DNA of 64,000 nt from JAJFUV01 sp964561215 (lineage in GTDB: Bacteria > Acidobacteriota > Terriglobia > Bryobacterales > Bryobacteraceae), in NCBI GenBank assembly GCA_964561215.1, contig CAZLOS010000008.1:1-64000 (forward strand), written 5' to 3'. Under the pieces are notes generated by a model. It was not told where the DNA came from and ran no database searches. It saw only the letters and a program-made list of their open reading frames with translations. The position numbers were made by a program, and so were the translations under genes. Shown here piece by piece: positions 53,673-63,467 of the stretch; the first letter of the stretch is position 1, and each line of letters starts with the position of its first letter.

Positions 53673-54952
53673 GCGATATTTGGTAGTTCGTATCCCCGGC
53701 GCCGCGGGCGTGAAAGAAGCTTGTTGGCTTCCTCGTCGCCGATGAACTTCTCTTTTACAGGGTCCCACTGCAGCTTGCGACCCACCTGCCGGCAGATGTT
53801 CACCAGGTGGCACACCGTGTTCGACCGGTGTCCGATCTCGACGTCGGCATTCGGCGGTTTGCGCGTCCGCATGCACTCGAAGAAGTTCCTCAGGTGGAAA
53901 AGGTCCTCGCCGTTTCCTTCGGGAGTGAAGTCGGGAGCATTGCGGCGCAGTTCCACCGGGTCGGACAGATAGTTGCCGCGCAGGATCTGGATGCGGCCCT
54001 TCTCCCCGACGAAGATGGCGCCGAGTTGCGCGTGATCTTTGATCTCTGGTTGCCAGAGTTTCAGCAGTGTGCCGCTGGCATACCGCATGGTGATGCGCGC
54101 CTGTTCGCCTTTTTCCTCCGGCCACATCTCGACCGGCCCGGTTTCATCGGTCCCGAGCGCGGCCTGCACCTGGTCCAGCCCGTGTGTGCCCCAGCCGCTC
54201 ACGCCCCAGCTTTGCCCGCCGCCGTCGTAATCCCAATAGAGGGCCCACTTGGTTCGCAAGTCGTTGTGATAGGGGCGAAGCTCGGTCTGGTTGCACCACT
54301 GGTCCCAATTCAGGCCCGGCGGGATAGGCTGTGCGGGCTGAGGCTTCCAGGCGACAGGCGGCTCGTAGTTGCAGGCGATCACTTCCTTGATCTTTCCGAT
54401 CGCTCCCCCGCTCACCAATTTGCTGGCGTGGATATTGATGGGCATGGAACGCTGCTGCGTGCCGGTTTGCAGGATGCGGTTGTACTTCCGGACGGCCTTG
54501 ACCAGGGTGCGGCCCTCGGCCACGGTCAACGTCATCGGCTTTTCGGAGTAGACGTCCAGGCCCGCCTGCATGGCGTGGATGTTGATGAGCACGCGGGCGT
54601 GCGTGGGAGTCTCGACAAAGACGCAGTCGAGCTTCTCCTTCTCGAACATCTTGCGGTAGTCGTGATACTTATGCCACTTGGCGCCCTGCGGATGTTTGGC
54701 GGCGGCCTCATCCATGCGCGTCAGGTAGCAGTCGGCTACGGCCACAATCTGGGCTTCGGGCATGTCGAAGTAATGCTGCAGCCAGCGCGCGCGGCCACCC
54801 ACGCCGATGAATCCCACCTGGATGCGGCTGTTGGCGCCGGGCGCACCACCCATGCCGAGTACGCTCGACGGAACAAAGAGGGGCGCCGCGGCGGCGCCGG
54901 AGACGGTGGATAGAAAATTACGTCGCTTCATGGCCATCAGGTCCGGGTCCAT
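53669..54952 (-). CDS. Exported Gfo/Idh/MocA family oxidoreductase (second copy)
   Basis: This 427-residue protein has a twin-arginine signal (KRRNFLSTVSGAAAAPLF), the NAD(P)-binding VGFIGVGGRARWLQ (about 46-59) and the catalytic EKPMTLT (about 137-143). Long aromatic loops (NWDQWCN, WALYWDYDGGGQSWGVSGWG) are typical of the exported Acidobacteria/Planctomycetes group. It is a paralogue of the 48619-49842 product, not a close copy. Sugar substrate unknown. Confidence 0.85.
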   Translation of the reverse strand: MDPDLMAMKRRNFLSTVSGAAAAPLFVPSSVLGMGGAPGANSRIQVGFIGVGGRARWLQHYFDMPEAQIVAVADCYLTRMDEAAAKHPQGAKWHKYHDYRKMFEKEKLDCVFVETPTHARVLINIHAMQAGLDVYSEKPMTLTVAEGRTLVKAVRKYNRILQTGTQQRSMPINIHASKLVSGGAIGKIKEVIACNYEPPVAWKPQPAQPIPPGLNWDQWCNQTELRPYHNDLRTKWALYWDYDGGGQSWGVSGWGTHGLDQVQAALGTDETGPVEMWPEEKGEQARITMRYASGTLLKLWQPEIKDHAQLGAIFVGEKGRIQILRGNYLSDPVELRRNAPDFTPEGNGEDLFHLRNFFECMRTRKPPNADVEIGHRSNTVCHLVNICRQVGRKLQWDPVKEKFIGDEEANKLLSRPRRRGYELPNIA

Positions 54953-54984
54953 TATATCTAGAGCCGGACACCCGCGAGGCGCCT

Positions 54985-56904
54985 TTACTGGTTTTCCTCA
55001 ATCTCGCGCGACATCTCTTCCCACTCCCCCATCAGCGCTTCGAGCGATTCCCGGCCGGCTTCCACCAGTCCCATGAGGCGTTGCGTTTCTTCGGCGTTTT
55101 TGAAGTCGGCGAGCTCGGCTTCGTAACCGGCGATCTCGGCCTCCCGCCGCGCCACCTCTTCCTCGATTTCCGTGCAGCGGTCTTGCATCTGACGGAGTTT
55201 GATCGGATTCAGGCGCTTCGTCCTGGAGCCTTCCGCGGATGCGGCCTCGGGTGTTGTGTCCGGTGTGGCTTCAGCCTGGTTGGCGGCTTCCATGGCCGCC
55301 GCGCTGTCCTTGCGCCGGAGATAGTCTTCGTAATTCCCCGGATAGACACGCGCCTCACCGTCGGCCACTTCGAACACTCGCGTGGCCAGTTTGTTGACGA
55401 AGTAGCGGTCGTGGGAGACGAATACCACCGTGCCGGTGTATTCGCCGAGCGATTCAAGCAGCACGTCCTTGGCGCGGATGTCGAGATGGTTGGTGGGCTC
55501 GTCGAGCAGCATGAAATTCGATGGCTGCATCAGCATGCGCGCCAGCGCATAGCGGTTGCGCTCCCCGCCGGACAACACGCCAATGGTCTTGAAAACTTCG
55601 TCCGCGCCGAACAGGAAGCAGCCAAGCACGGTGCGCAGTTCGGTGAGTGTGGATCGCGGCGACACCTCGCCCAGATCGTCCATCAACGTCGCGGATGTGT
55701 TGAGCTCCTTGTACTGGTCCTGCGCGAAGTAATCCGGCTCGACGTTGTGGCCTACCACGTAGTCGCCGCTCGTGAGCGGCTCCACTCCGGCCAGCATCTT
55801 GATGAGCGTGGACTTGCCTGCGCCATTCACGCCCACCAGCGCCACGCGGTCGCCGCGCTCGATGATGAAGTCGACATCGCGCAGGACCTGATGCTCGCCG
55901 TAAGACTTGCTCACGTGGCGGAACTCGGCCACGATGCGGCCGCTCGGCTTGGGCTGAGGAAACGAAAAGTGGATGGCCTTTTCTTCCGGCGGAATCTCGA
56001 TGCGCTCGATGCGATCCAGCTCCTTGATGCGGCTCTGCACCTGTTTGGCCTTGGTGGCCTGATAGCGGAAGCGGTTGATGAAGGCTTCCAACTGCTGTAT
56101 GCGCGCCTGCTGATTGCGGTACGCGGCTTCGAGCGTCGCGCGCTGTTCGGTCTTCAACTCGATGTAGCGCGAATAGCCGCCACTGTAAAAGTGAATGCCG
56201 TGGTTCCAGATCTCGACGATGCGTGAAACCGTGACGTCCAGGAAGTAGCGGTCGTGGGAGACCAGCACGAAGGCGTAAGGGTACGACCTCAGATAGTCTT
56301 CCAACCAGTTGCGCGCTTCCATGTCCAGGTGGTTGGTGGGCTCGTCCAGAAGCAGCAGGTTGGGCTTCTCGAGCAACAGCTTCGCCAGCGCGATGCGCAT
56401 CTGCCAGCCGCCGGAGAACTGTTCGGTAGGCCGAGTCCAATCCTCGCGCGAGAAGCCCAGGCCCGAAAGCACGGTGCCCACCTGCGCGTCGATGGTGTAG
56501 TGGTCGCGCGAGCGAAGCTCGGCTTCGACGCGATGGAACCGGTCGCTCACCGCGCGGTACTCTTCACCCGAGGGATCCAGTTCCGACATGCGGCGAGCCA
56601 GCGTCTCCATCTCGCGTTCCATGGCCTGCACGTCGGCGAACACCGTCAGGCATTCGTCGAAGACCGTGCGGCCGGACAGCGACAGGCCGTCCTGCGGCAG
56701 GTAGCCGGCGGAGATGCCTTTGGTGGCCACCATCGTTCCGTAGTCGAGTGTGTCCTGCCCGGCCAGGACTTTCAGCAGAGTCGACTTACCGGTGCCGTTG
56801 GCGCCCACCAGACCCGTGCGCTCCTCGGTGGTGACCAGCCAATTGACGTTTTCAAAAAGCAGTTTGGGGCCGAACCGCTTGCCGGCGCCGGTGAGCTGAA
56901 TCAT
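54985..56904 (-). CDS. ABC-F family ATPase
   Basis: The 639-residue cytoplasmic protein has two ATPase domains and no membrane segment. Walker A motifs are GANGTGKST (about 34-42) and GVNGAGKST (about 357-365); the signatures FSGGWQMRIALAKLL and LSGGERNRYALARML precede LLLDEPTNHLD. The two domains are linked by a Gln/Arg-rich helical P-site-type linker, and a C-terminal coiled coil follows. ABC-F proteins act on ribosomes in translation or antibiotic protection. Which subfamily it is cannot be said. Confidence 0.9.
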   Translation of the reverse strand: MIQLTGAGKRFGPKLLFENVNWLVTTEERTGLVGANGTGKSTLLKVLAGQDTLDYGTMVATKGISAGYLPQDGLSLSGRTVFDECLTVFADVQAMEREMETLARRMSELDPSGEEYRAVSDRFHRVEAELRSRDHYTIDAQVGTVLSGLGFSREDWTRPTEQFSGGWQMRIALAKLLLEKPNLLLLDEPTNHLDMEARNWLEDYLRSYPYAFVLVSHDRYFLDVTVSRIVEIWNHGIHFYSGGYSRYIELKTEQRATLEAAYRNQQARIQQLEAFINRFRYQATKAKQVQSRIKELDRIERIEIPPEEKAIHFSFPQPKPSGRIVAEFRHVSKSYGEHQVLRDVDFIIERGDRVALVGVNGAGKSTLIKMLAGVEPLTSGDYVVGHNVEPDYFAQDQYKELNTSATLMDDLGEVSPRSTLTELRTVLGCFLFGADEVFKTIGVLSGGERNRYALARMLMQPSNFMLLDEPTNHLDIRAKDVLLESLGEYTGTVVFVSHDRYFVNKLATRVFEVADGEARVYPGNYEDYLRRKDSAAAMEAANQAEATPDTTPEAASAEGSRTKRLNPIKLRQMQDRCTEIEEEVARREAEIAGYEAELADFKNAEETQRLMGLVEAGRESLEALMGEWEEMSREIEENQ

Positions 56905-58478
56905 TGCGCCTGCCCGGCGATGTACCCCGTGCGGCGCAGGATCCGTCCGGCCCGGACCGAAGTGAGTTTGTCGTTCTCAACCACCGGCTGCCCGTTCACC
57001 AGAACCAGGTCGAACCCTTCCGAGTACTGGTGCGGGTCCTCGTAAGTGGCTTTGTCCTGGACGCGTGCGGGATCGAACAGAACAAGGTCCGCCCAGAAGC
57101 CTTCGCGGACCATACCGCGATCGCGGAACCCATAGATGCGCGCGGGCAGCGAGGTCATCTTGCGGACGGCGTCCTCCAGCGTGATGGTGTTTCGGTTGCG
57201 CACGAACTCGGCCAGCACGCGGGCGCGAGATCCGTAAGAGCGCGGATGCGGCTTGCCCGCGCCGAATTCGCGCACGCCGCCGTCGCTGATGACGGATGTA
57301 TTCGGATACCGCAGGATTCGTTCGACGTCCTTGATGCTCATCGACTGGTAGACCATTCCCACCCAGTCCTTCTCCATCAGGTCAAATATGGTCTGAATCT
57401 GCCGGTCGAGCTTCTTCTTCCCGTGCTTCAAGATCGCGATTTCGGGGATGGTCTTGCCTTCGAGGCTTTTGTCGAACGGGCAGCTCGACACCATGGCGTA
57501 GGAGTAGTCCTTGCATCCTTTGGCCTTCAGCATCTGCTTCATCTCCCGTGCGATGCGCTGGCGGGTGGCTGGGTCGGCCAGCCGTTCCTTGATCTTCTCC
57601 TTGCCGTCGGCGAGCGCCCAACTCGGAAGCGTGATGCCGAGGTTGGTGCTGGACCGGTCGTACGGATACTGGTCCACGGTGACGTCGACGCCCTCGCGGC
57701 GGAACTTCTCGACCAGGGCGATGGATTTGTCGCTCTCGCCCCAGTGCTTACGGTTGTCGATCTTGAAATGGGACAACTCGACGCGCATCCCGGCGGCCCG
57801 GCCCACGTTCGCGGCTTCCTCGATGGCTGCCAGCACCTTGGCGCCTTCATCGCGGATGTGGCTCGCGTAAATGCCGTCGTATTTGGAGGCGGCCTTAGCC
57901 AGCTCGACCACTTCTTCCGTGGTCGAATAAGTACCCGGAATGTAGATCAGACCGGTTGAAAAGCCGACGGCGCCGTCTCGCATGGCCTTTTCGACCACCT
58001 CGCGCATGCGGGCGAGTTCGTCCGGCGTGGCGTGGCGTTCGGCGCGACCCATCACATGAATACGAATGTCATTATGTCCGGCAAGCGTGGCGAGGTTGAT
58101 GCCGATCCCGATCTTTTCCAGCTTGGCGAACCAGGCAGCGACGTCCACTTCCGAGTCGCCGCAATTACCGGTGACGATCGTGGTGACGCCATCGCGCACG
58201 TAATTGCCGGCGAAGGGGATTTTCTCGATGTCGCCCTCGACGTGCGTGTGCCCGTCGATGAAGCCGGGTGCGAGCACGCGGTCGTGGGCGTCAATGACAC
58301 GCTCGGCGCTTGCGCGCGACAGGTTGCCCACCGCCGCGATGCGCCCGTCTTTCACGCCGACGTCGGCGCGAAACCAGGGGTTGCCGGTGCCGTCCACCAC
58401 CCGGGCGTTACGAATGATCATGTTGTAGTCGGCCGCATGAAGACAGAGAACGGCGAAGAAAAGCAGAAATGAGCGCAT
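56901..58478 (-). CDS. Exported D-aminoacylase / N-acyl-D-amino-acid deacylase
   Basis: The 525-residue amidohydrolase has a signal peptide (about 1-16), an initial IRNARVVDGTGNPWFRADVGVKDGRI segment (start of the amidohydrolase beta domain), the metal motif GFIDGHTHVEGDIE (about 72-85), and later SHIRDEG and DGGVREFG. The usual family releases D-amino acids from N-acyl-D-amino acids; peptidoglycan-derived substrates are plausible for an exported enzyme. It overlaps the upstream ABC-F gene by the stop codon. Confidence 0.85.
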   Translation of the reverse strand: MRSFLLFFAVLCLHAADYNMIIRNARVVDGTGNPWFRADVGVKDGRIAAVGNLSRASAERVIDAHDRVLAPGFIDGHTHVEGDIEKIPFAGNYVRDGVTTIVTGNCGDSEVDVAAWFAKLEKIGIGINLATLAGHNDIRIHVMGRAERHATPDELARMREVVEKAMRDGAVGFSTGLIYIPGTYSTTEEVVELAKAASKYDGIYASHIRDEGAKVLAAIEEAANVGRAAGMRVELSHFKIDNRKHWGESDKSIALVEKFRREGVDVTVDQYPYDRSSTNLGITLPSWALADGKEKIKERLADPATRQRIAREMKQMLKAKGCKDYSYAMVSSCPFDKSLEGKTIPEIAILKHGKKKLDRQIQTIFDLMEKDWVGMVYQSMSIKDVERILRYPNTSVISDGGVREFGAGKPHPRSYGSRARVLAEFVRNRNTITLEDAVRKMTSLPARIYGFRDRGMVREGFWADLVLFDPARVQDKATYEDPHQYSEGFDLVLVNGQPVVENDKLTSVRAGRILRRTGYIAGQAQ

Positions 58479-58512
58479 GGGAGCCTATCCCAAGATTAGC
58501 AGGTGAGCGATC

Positions 58513-59373
58513 CTAGACTACCGGGCCCAGGAAGAAATCGAACGAGCGCGCCAGATAGTCGCGCAGTTCGGACCGCGGCACAACGGCATCCAGGAATCCA
58601 TGCTGCAGCAGAAACTCGCTGCGCTGGAAACCTTGCGGGAGCTTCTGCCGGATGGTCTGTTCGATGACGCGCGGCCCGGCAAAACCGATCAGTGCGCCCG
58701 GCTCCCCGATGTTGAGATCGCCCAGCATGGCGAAACTGGCCGTGACACCGCCTGTCGTGGGATCCGCCAGGACGCTGAGGTAGGGGATTTTGGCCGCGTC
58801 AAGCATCATGAGCGCCGCCGAGACCTTGGCCATCTGCATCAGGCTGACGGCGCCTTCCTGCATGCGCGCGCCGCCGGAACTGGACACGATCACCAGCGGC
58901 TGCCGCTTGGCGATCGAGCGCTCCACGGCTCGGGTGATCTTCTCGCCCACCACGGCGCCCATACTGCCGCCGATGAATTTCAGGTCCAACACGCAAAGCT
59001 GGATCTCGCGGCCTTTCATCTTGCCTTCCACCGTGATCACGGCGTCCTGGTGCGAGGTCGCCTTGCGCATGTCTTCCAGGCGCTTCTTGTAAGCCTTGGA
59101 GTCGGAGAATTCCAGCGGATCGGTGGAAACCATATCCTGGTCGTACTCCACCCATTCGCCGTCCATCAGCGCTTTCACGCGCGAGCCGGCGTCCAGCTTG
59201 AAATGATAGCCGCACTTGGGGCAGACCTGCAGGCTCTCTTCCAGGGCTTTGCGCCAGATGATCTGCCGGCACCCGTCGCACTTCAACCACAGGCCTTCGG
59301 TACGGACGTTACGTGCGGCGTCCTCGGGAGGATTTCCCGCAATCCGGGGTTTCTTTCGGGTGAACCAGGCCAT
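58513..59373 (-). CDS. accD: Acetyl-CoA carboxylase carboxyltransferase subunit beta
   Basis: AccD is half of the carboxyltransferase that makes malonyl-CoA for fatty acid synthesis. The 286-residue protein has the zinc ribbon CDGC (about 32-35) and CPKCG (about 51-55), the AVVGEKITRA loop, SSSGGARMQEGA (about 164-175) and GFAGPRVIEQT (about 227-237). The length is normal. The accA partner is not in the window. Confidence 0.94.
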   Translation of the reverse strand: MAWFTRKKPRIAGNPPEDAARNVRTEGLWLKCDGCRQIIWRKALEESLQVCPKCGYHFKLDAGSRVKALMDGEWVEYDQDMVSTDPLEFSDSKAYKKRLEDMRKATSHQDAVITVEGKMKGREIQLCVLDLKFIGGSMGAVVGEKITRAVERSIAKRQPLVIVSSSGGARMQEGAVSLMQMAKVSAALMMLDAAKIPYLSVLADPTTGGVTASFAMLGDLNIGEPGALIGFAGPRVIEQTIRQKLPQGFQRSEFLLQHGFLDAVVPRSELRDYLARSFDFFLGPVV

Positions 59374-59381
59374 GATGACTC

Positions 59382-59915
59382 TCAGTACTCGATGCCTCGC
59401 TGCGCGAGGATCCCTTTCTCGAACGGATGCTTGATCTCCCGGATCTCGCTCACCAGATCGGCCGCGTCGATGAGCCTGTCTTGCGCGTTGCGTCCCGTGC
59501 AGATAACGTGCAACTGCGTGGGTCGTGCGGCAATGTCGTTGAGAACTTGATCCAGAGAGATCATGCCGTAATGAACGGCATAATTGATCTCATCCAAGAT
59601 TATCATGTCGTAACGATCCGCATGGAAGGCCTCGACGGCCGCCTTCCATGCCTCCTGGACGAGCCGTATATCCTCGGCGTCGGGCTTTTCGGCCCCCACT
59701 TTGACGAAGCCGCGGCCCATGGGGCGGATCTGGAAATTCTCACCGAAGGCTTTCACCGCATCCAACTCCCCGTAGTGCCAGGATCCCTTGATGAACTGGA
59801 TCATGAGCACCCTCATGCCCTGGCCCACCGCGCGCAAGGCGGTACCCATGGCGGCGCTGGTTTTGCCTTTGCCGTTCCCCGTGAAAACGATCAACAGCCC
59901 TCGGTGAGAATCCAC
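59382..59915 (-). CDS. cobO: Cob(I)yrinic acid a,c-diamide adenosyltransferase
   Basis: The 177-residue enzyme adds the adenosyl group to cobalamin (CobA/CobO/BtuR family). It has the P-loop FTGNGKGKTSAAMG (about 11-24), IQFIKGSWHYGE (about 39-50), the DEINYAVHYG motif (about 108-117) and a CTGRNA motif. It lies between accD and a MerR regulator on one strand. No other cobalamin synthesis genes are in view, so it may salvage imported cobamide. Confidence 0.9.
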   Translation of the reverse strand: MDSHRGLLIVFTGNGKGKTSAAMGTALRAVGQGMRVLMIQFIKGSWHYGELDAVKAFGENFQIRPMGRGFVKVGAEKPDAEDIRLVQEAWKAAVEAFHADRYDMIILDEINYAVHYGMISLDQVLNDIAARPTQLHVICTGRNAQDRLIDAADLVSEIREIKHPFEKGILAQRGIEY

Positions 59916-59961
59916 CAGACCACACTAACCCGACGTCCCCGAGCGAAGCAAGACGCGGGGC

Positions 59962-60492
59962 TCAGCCCGCGTTCTGCTTGCTGTATGTCCGGATCTTGCG
60001 AATTTCCTCGGCCGGGATGTGCAGGAATTCGAGGAACTCCTGGTGTTCGTCGGGCGCCGAGCGTTCGAACTCGGCGTGCCAGCGGTTCATATCGTCTTGC
60101 GTGAAGCCGGCGGCTTTCATAATGCTGATCCACTTCTCTTTAGTGACCACGTCGTCTCTCCCTAACGGCCGTTTGGACCGTAATAGTCTGAAAATGGCCC
60201 GTTGATGTTCCCGCAGACGCTCGATCTCGACGTCGATCTCCTTGAGCCGCCGCTTCAATACTTCGGCGGCTCCGCTATCCGGCCCATCCAGCAGGCCGCG
60301 GATGTCGGCGAGTTTCACGCCGGCGTTGCGATAGACGCAGATCTGTTCGAGCCGCTCCAGGTCCTTCCTGCCGTAGGCGCGGTAATTACCCGCGGTGCGC
60401 GAAGGCCGTTTGAGCAGCCTGATCGACTCGTAATACAGCAGCGTGCCGCGGCTGAGCGAGCAATGCCGCGCCAGTTGAGTGACGGTGAACAT
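59962..60492 (-). CDS. MerR-family transcriptional regulator
   Basis: This 176-residue protein has an N-terminal MerR winged helix (TVTQLARHCSLSRGTLLYYE-type, about 3-70, with YRAYGRKDLERLEQI as wing), a dimerising coiled coil (about 80-110) and a C-terminal effector domain (about 115-176) with no cysteine cluster, so it is not a metal-binding MerR of the classical kind. It is next to cobO on the same strand, and light- or cobalamin-responsive MerR proteins exist, but no B12-binding domain is seen here. Confidence 0.82.
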   Translation of the reverse strand: MFTVTQLARHCSLSRGTLLYYESIRLLKRPSRTAGNYRAYGRKDLERLEQICVYRNAGVKLADIRGLLDGPDSGAAEVLKRRLKEIDVEIERLREHQRAIFRLLRSKRPLGRDDVVTKEKWISIMKAAGFTQDDMNRWHAEFERSAPDEHQEFLEFLHIPAEEIRKIRTYSKQNAG

Positions 60493-60532
60493 GGGGCCAG
60501 TTCCAACTATGAACCCTGCAGCTTTAGACAGG

Positions 60533-61243
60533 TCAAGAGATTAATTTCTCGGCTTCCGGCAGGTCCTCCGGACGGCCCACGTCGCGCCAGGCGCCCTCGA
60601 TGGCGTAGATGCGCACGCGCCCCCCGCGGGCCAGTATTTGTTCGACGGCCGTTGGCAGTTCGTATTCGCCGCGAGGCGATTTCGGGATCGACTCCAGCTC
60701 GTCGAAAACGGACGCGCGGAAGGTGTAGAGACCCGCGCTGTTCCAGTGCGTAGACGAAGTACCCTTCGGCGGCTTCTCGATCATTTTTGTGACAACGCCG
60801 TCTTTCTCATAAACGGCCGCACCCTGCCACGGATCCTTCACCCACTTCACGCCCGCGACGGCTTCCGCCCGCGGATCGGATTCCAATCGCGCGGCGATCC
60901 CCGCATAGTGCCGCGCATTCACCATGATGTCGCCGAAGGTGAGCAGGAATTCGTCGCCGTTCACGAATTCCCGGGCCAGGCGCGTGGCACCGCCTGTGCC
61001 ATCGAGCGTCGCCTGCATGCGGTAGGTCAGCTTCATCGGGTAGTTGCCGAAATGATTTTCGATCATCTCGCCGCGATAGCCGGTGACGATGAGCACCTCG
61101 GTGAAGCCGGCTTCACGCAAGCGGTCCAGCACGTGTTCGAGCATCGGTTTGCCGGCGATCGGGAGCATGGGCTTCGGACGATCGTCGGTCAAGTGCTTCA
61201 TTCGCGTGCCGCGCCCGGCGGCCAAAACCACGGCTTTCCTCAC
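60533..61243 (-). CDS. Sugar-phosphate nucleotidyltransferase
   Basis: This 236-residue nucleotidyltransferase activates a sugar phosphate with an NTP. It has the signature LAAGRGTRMKHLTDDRPKPM (about 7-26), with the catalytic Lys near 24, an FGDIMV metal site (about 104-109) and GVKWVKDPW. A GTG at 61243 is preferred because the signature starts within six residues of it; an upstream ATG would overlap the divergent MFS gene. The sugar (glucose, mannose or another) cannot be read. Confidence 0.85.
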   Translation of the reverse strand: MRKAVVLAAGRGTRMKHLTDDRPKPMLPIAGKPMLEHVLDRLREAGFTEVLIVTGYRGEMIENHFGNYPMKLTYRMQATLDGTGGATRLAREFVNGDEFLLTFGDIMVNARHYAGIAARLESDPRAEAVAGVKWVKDPWQGAAVYEKDGVVTKMIEKPPKGTSSTHWNSAGLYTFRASVFDELESIPKSPRGEYELPTAVEQILARGGRVRIYAIEGAWRDVGRPEDLPEAEKLIS

Positions 61244-61269
61244 GAATCCACTATAATCGCCTTTTGCAC

Positions 61270-62523
61270 ATGACTTCCATGACACGAACACGATGGTGGA
61301 TTCTTACCCTGCTGTTTTTCATCACCACCATCAACTATTTGGACCGCATCGTACTGAGCGTACTCATCCCGGTCATCCGCCAGGACCTGCACATCACCAC
61401 CGAGCACTACAGTTACGTGACCGGTACCTTCCAACTGGCGTACACCATCGGATTCATCTTCATGGGGCGGCTGATCGACCGCTACGGTACACGTCTGGGT
61501 TACTCAGTAGCCATCGCCTTCTGGTCGGCGGCGGCCATGCTGCACGCCTTCGTGCGATCGACGGTCTCCCTGGCTTTCTGGCGCGCCATGCTGGGGTTCG
61601 GCGAATCGGGCAATTTCCCGGCGGCGATCAAAGCCGTGACCGAGTGGTTTCCCAAGAAAGACCGGGCGCTTGCCACGGGCCTGTTCAATGCCGGGACCAA
61701 TGTGGCGTCAATGGTTGGTCCACCGGTATTCGTGTGGATGAATGCCAACTTCGGCTGGCGTGCAAGTTTCGCTATTACGGGCGGTTTGGGCTTTATATGG
61801 CTCATCCTCTGGGTGCTGCTGTACCGTTTGCCGGAGATGCATCCGCACGTGAACCAGGCCGAACTCGACTACATCCACAGCGATGGGCCCGAGTCCAAAA
61901 CCCAGTCCAAGATGGGTTGGGGCGCTGTGCTGCGTTACAAGCAGACCTTCGCTTTCGCATTGGCCAAGTTCCTCACTGATCCGGTCTGGTGGTTCTATTT
62001 ATTCTGGCTACCGCCGTATCTGTACGATGTGCGCAAGTTCAATCTGGAGGAAATCGCCTGGGCGCTGCCCGCCATTTACCTGATGGCCGATTTCGGCAGC
62101 GTGATGGGAGGGTGGCTCTCCGGTCATTTCATCCGCATCGGCTGGACCAACGCCCGGGCGCGCAAGGTGACCATGGCGCTGTCCGCGTGCCTGATGCCGA
62201 TTGCCGCCACGGCTGTGCTGGTACCGAATGCCGTCGTAGTGGTGCTGCTGATGAGCCTGGCCACGGCGGGCCACCAGGCTTGGTCGGCGAATCTTTATAC
62301 CACGACTACGGACGTCTTCCCCAAGCGTGCGGTCGCTTCGGTGACCGGCATCGGAGGCTGCGCCGGCGGGTTGGGCGGCGTGATCATTTCGTCGCTGGTG
62401 CCGGGCTTCGTCATCGCACATTTCGGATACAAGCCGGTCTTCCTGATGATGGGCGTTCTACACCTCTCGGCCCTCGTGATTGTGCACAAGATGATGGGCG
62501 ACATGAAGCCCGTCGAAGAGTAA
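61270..62523 (+). CDS. MFS transporter, hexuronate/anion:cation symporter family
   Basis: The 417-residue membrane protein has about 12 hydrophobic helices, the typical MFS loop GRLIDRYGTRLGY (about 58-70) and RAMLGFGESGNFPAAIKAVTEWFP (a signature of the ExuT/GarP anion:cation symporter group). It likely imports a sugar acid with protons. ATG 61270 is chosen; ATG 61279 is possible. It is divergent from the nucleotidyltransferase gene with about 26 bp between starts. Confidence 0.85.
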   Translation: MTSMTRTRWWILTLLFFITTINYLDRIVLSVLIPVIRQDLHITTEHYSYVTGTFQLAYTIGFIFMGRLIDRYGTRLGYSVAIAFWSAAAMLHAFVRSTVSLAFWRAMLGFGESGNFPAAIKAVTEWFPKKDRALATGLFNAGTNVASMVGPPVFVWMNANFGWRASFAITGGLGFIWLILWVLLYRLPEMHPHVNQAELDYIHSDGPESKTQSKMGWGAVLRYKQTFAFALAKFLTDPVWWFYLFWLPPYLYDVRKFNLEEIAWALPAIYLMADFGSVMGGWLSGHFIRIGWTNARARKVTMALSACLMPIAATAVLVPNAVVVVLLMSLATAGHQAWSANLYTTTTDVFPKRAVASVTGIGGCAGGLGGVIISSLVPGFVIAHFGYKPVFLMMGVLHLSALVIVHKMMGDMKPVEE

Positions 62524-62570
62524 GCCGGGCCGCGGTAACATAGACAGATAACGCGCAAAGGGACTTCGTT

Positions 62571-63467
62571 ATGGCTGAACACTCCGGGATTATTCTTGAC
62601 ACCGATTTGCCGGGCGTCACGCGCCGCGCCCGTGGCAAAGTGAGGGATGTCTACGAGATCGACGGCAAGATCCTGATCGTCGCCACGGACCGTATTTCGG
62701 CGTTCGATTACATTCTGCCCACCGGCATTCCCGATAAGGGCCGCGTGCTGACGCAACTCAGCGTGTTCTGGTTCGACTTCCTAGGATCTTTGGCGCCCAA
62801 CCATTTCCTGACGGCCAACGTGGATGAGTACCCGGATCCACTGCCGCGCTATCGCGACCAACTCGAAGGCCGCTCGATGCTGGTGAAAAGCGCCCGGATG
62901 GCGAATGTCGAATGCGTCGCGCGCGGCTATCTGTCCGGTTCGGGATGGAAGGAGTACCAGAAGAGCCAGAGCGTGTGCGGCGTGGCCCTGCCGCCGGGTC
63001 TCAAGGAAAGCGACAAGCTGCCCGAGCCGATCTTTACGCCGTCCACCAAGGCGCAGAGCGGCCACGACCTGAACATTTCCATGCAGCAGGCAGCGGACAT
63101 GGTGGGCGCCGGGACCGCCGCCAAGTTGCGCAGCCTCACGCTCTCCATCTACACGCGCGCGGCCGAGTATGCCCTCGAGCACGGCATCATTATCGCCGAC
63201 ACGAAGTTCGAATTCGGTTTCGCCGACGGCGAGTTGATCCTCGCCGACGAAGTGCTCACGCCGGACTCGTCGCGTTTCTGGCCGCTCGCCAGTTACAAGC
63301 CGGGCGGCGCGCAGCCTTCTTTCGATAAGCAGTACGTCCGCGATTACCTGGAGTCGATTCGCTGGAACAAACAACCGCCCGCACCTCCCCTGCCGGAAGA
63401 TGTCGCCGCCAGAACCAGCGAGAAGTACAAGGAGGCGTACCGGGCCCTCACCGGGAAGGTTTTGTGA
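62571..63467 (+). CDS. purC: Phosphoribosylaminoimidazole-succinocarboxamide synthase
   Basis: PurC joins CAIR with aspartate in purine synthesis. This 298-residue protein is of the longer bacterial type. It shows RGKVRDVYEIDGKILIVATD (about 23-42), the ATP-site DRISAFD, ARGYLSGSGWKEYQ, the metal motif DTKFEFGF (about 207-214) and DEVLTPDSSRFW (about 222-233). The stop overlaps the GTG of the next gene. Confidence 0.95.
   Translation: MAEHSGIILDTDLPGVTRRARGKVRDVYEIDGKILIVATDRISAFDYILPTGIPDKGRVLTQLSVFWFDFLGSLAPNHFLTANVDEYPDPLPRYRDQLEGRSMLVKSARMANVECVARGYLSGSGWKEYQKSQSVCGVALPPGLKESDKLPEPIFTPSTKAQSGHDLNISMQQAADMVGAGTAAKLRSLTLSIYTRAAEYALEHGIIIADTKFEFGFADGELILADEVLTPDSSRFWPLASYKPGGAQPSFDKQYVRDYLESIRWNKQPPAPPLPEDVAARTSEKYKEAYRALTGKVL

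Noticed and set aside
61252..61257. TATAAT as a -10 for the MFS gene
   Set aside because: It is a perfect -10 hexamer, but no acceptable -35 lies 16-18 bp upstream, and transcription would start only a few bases before the start codon.
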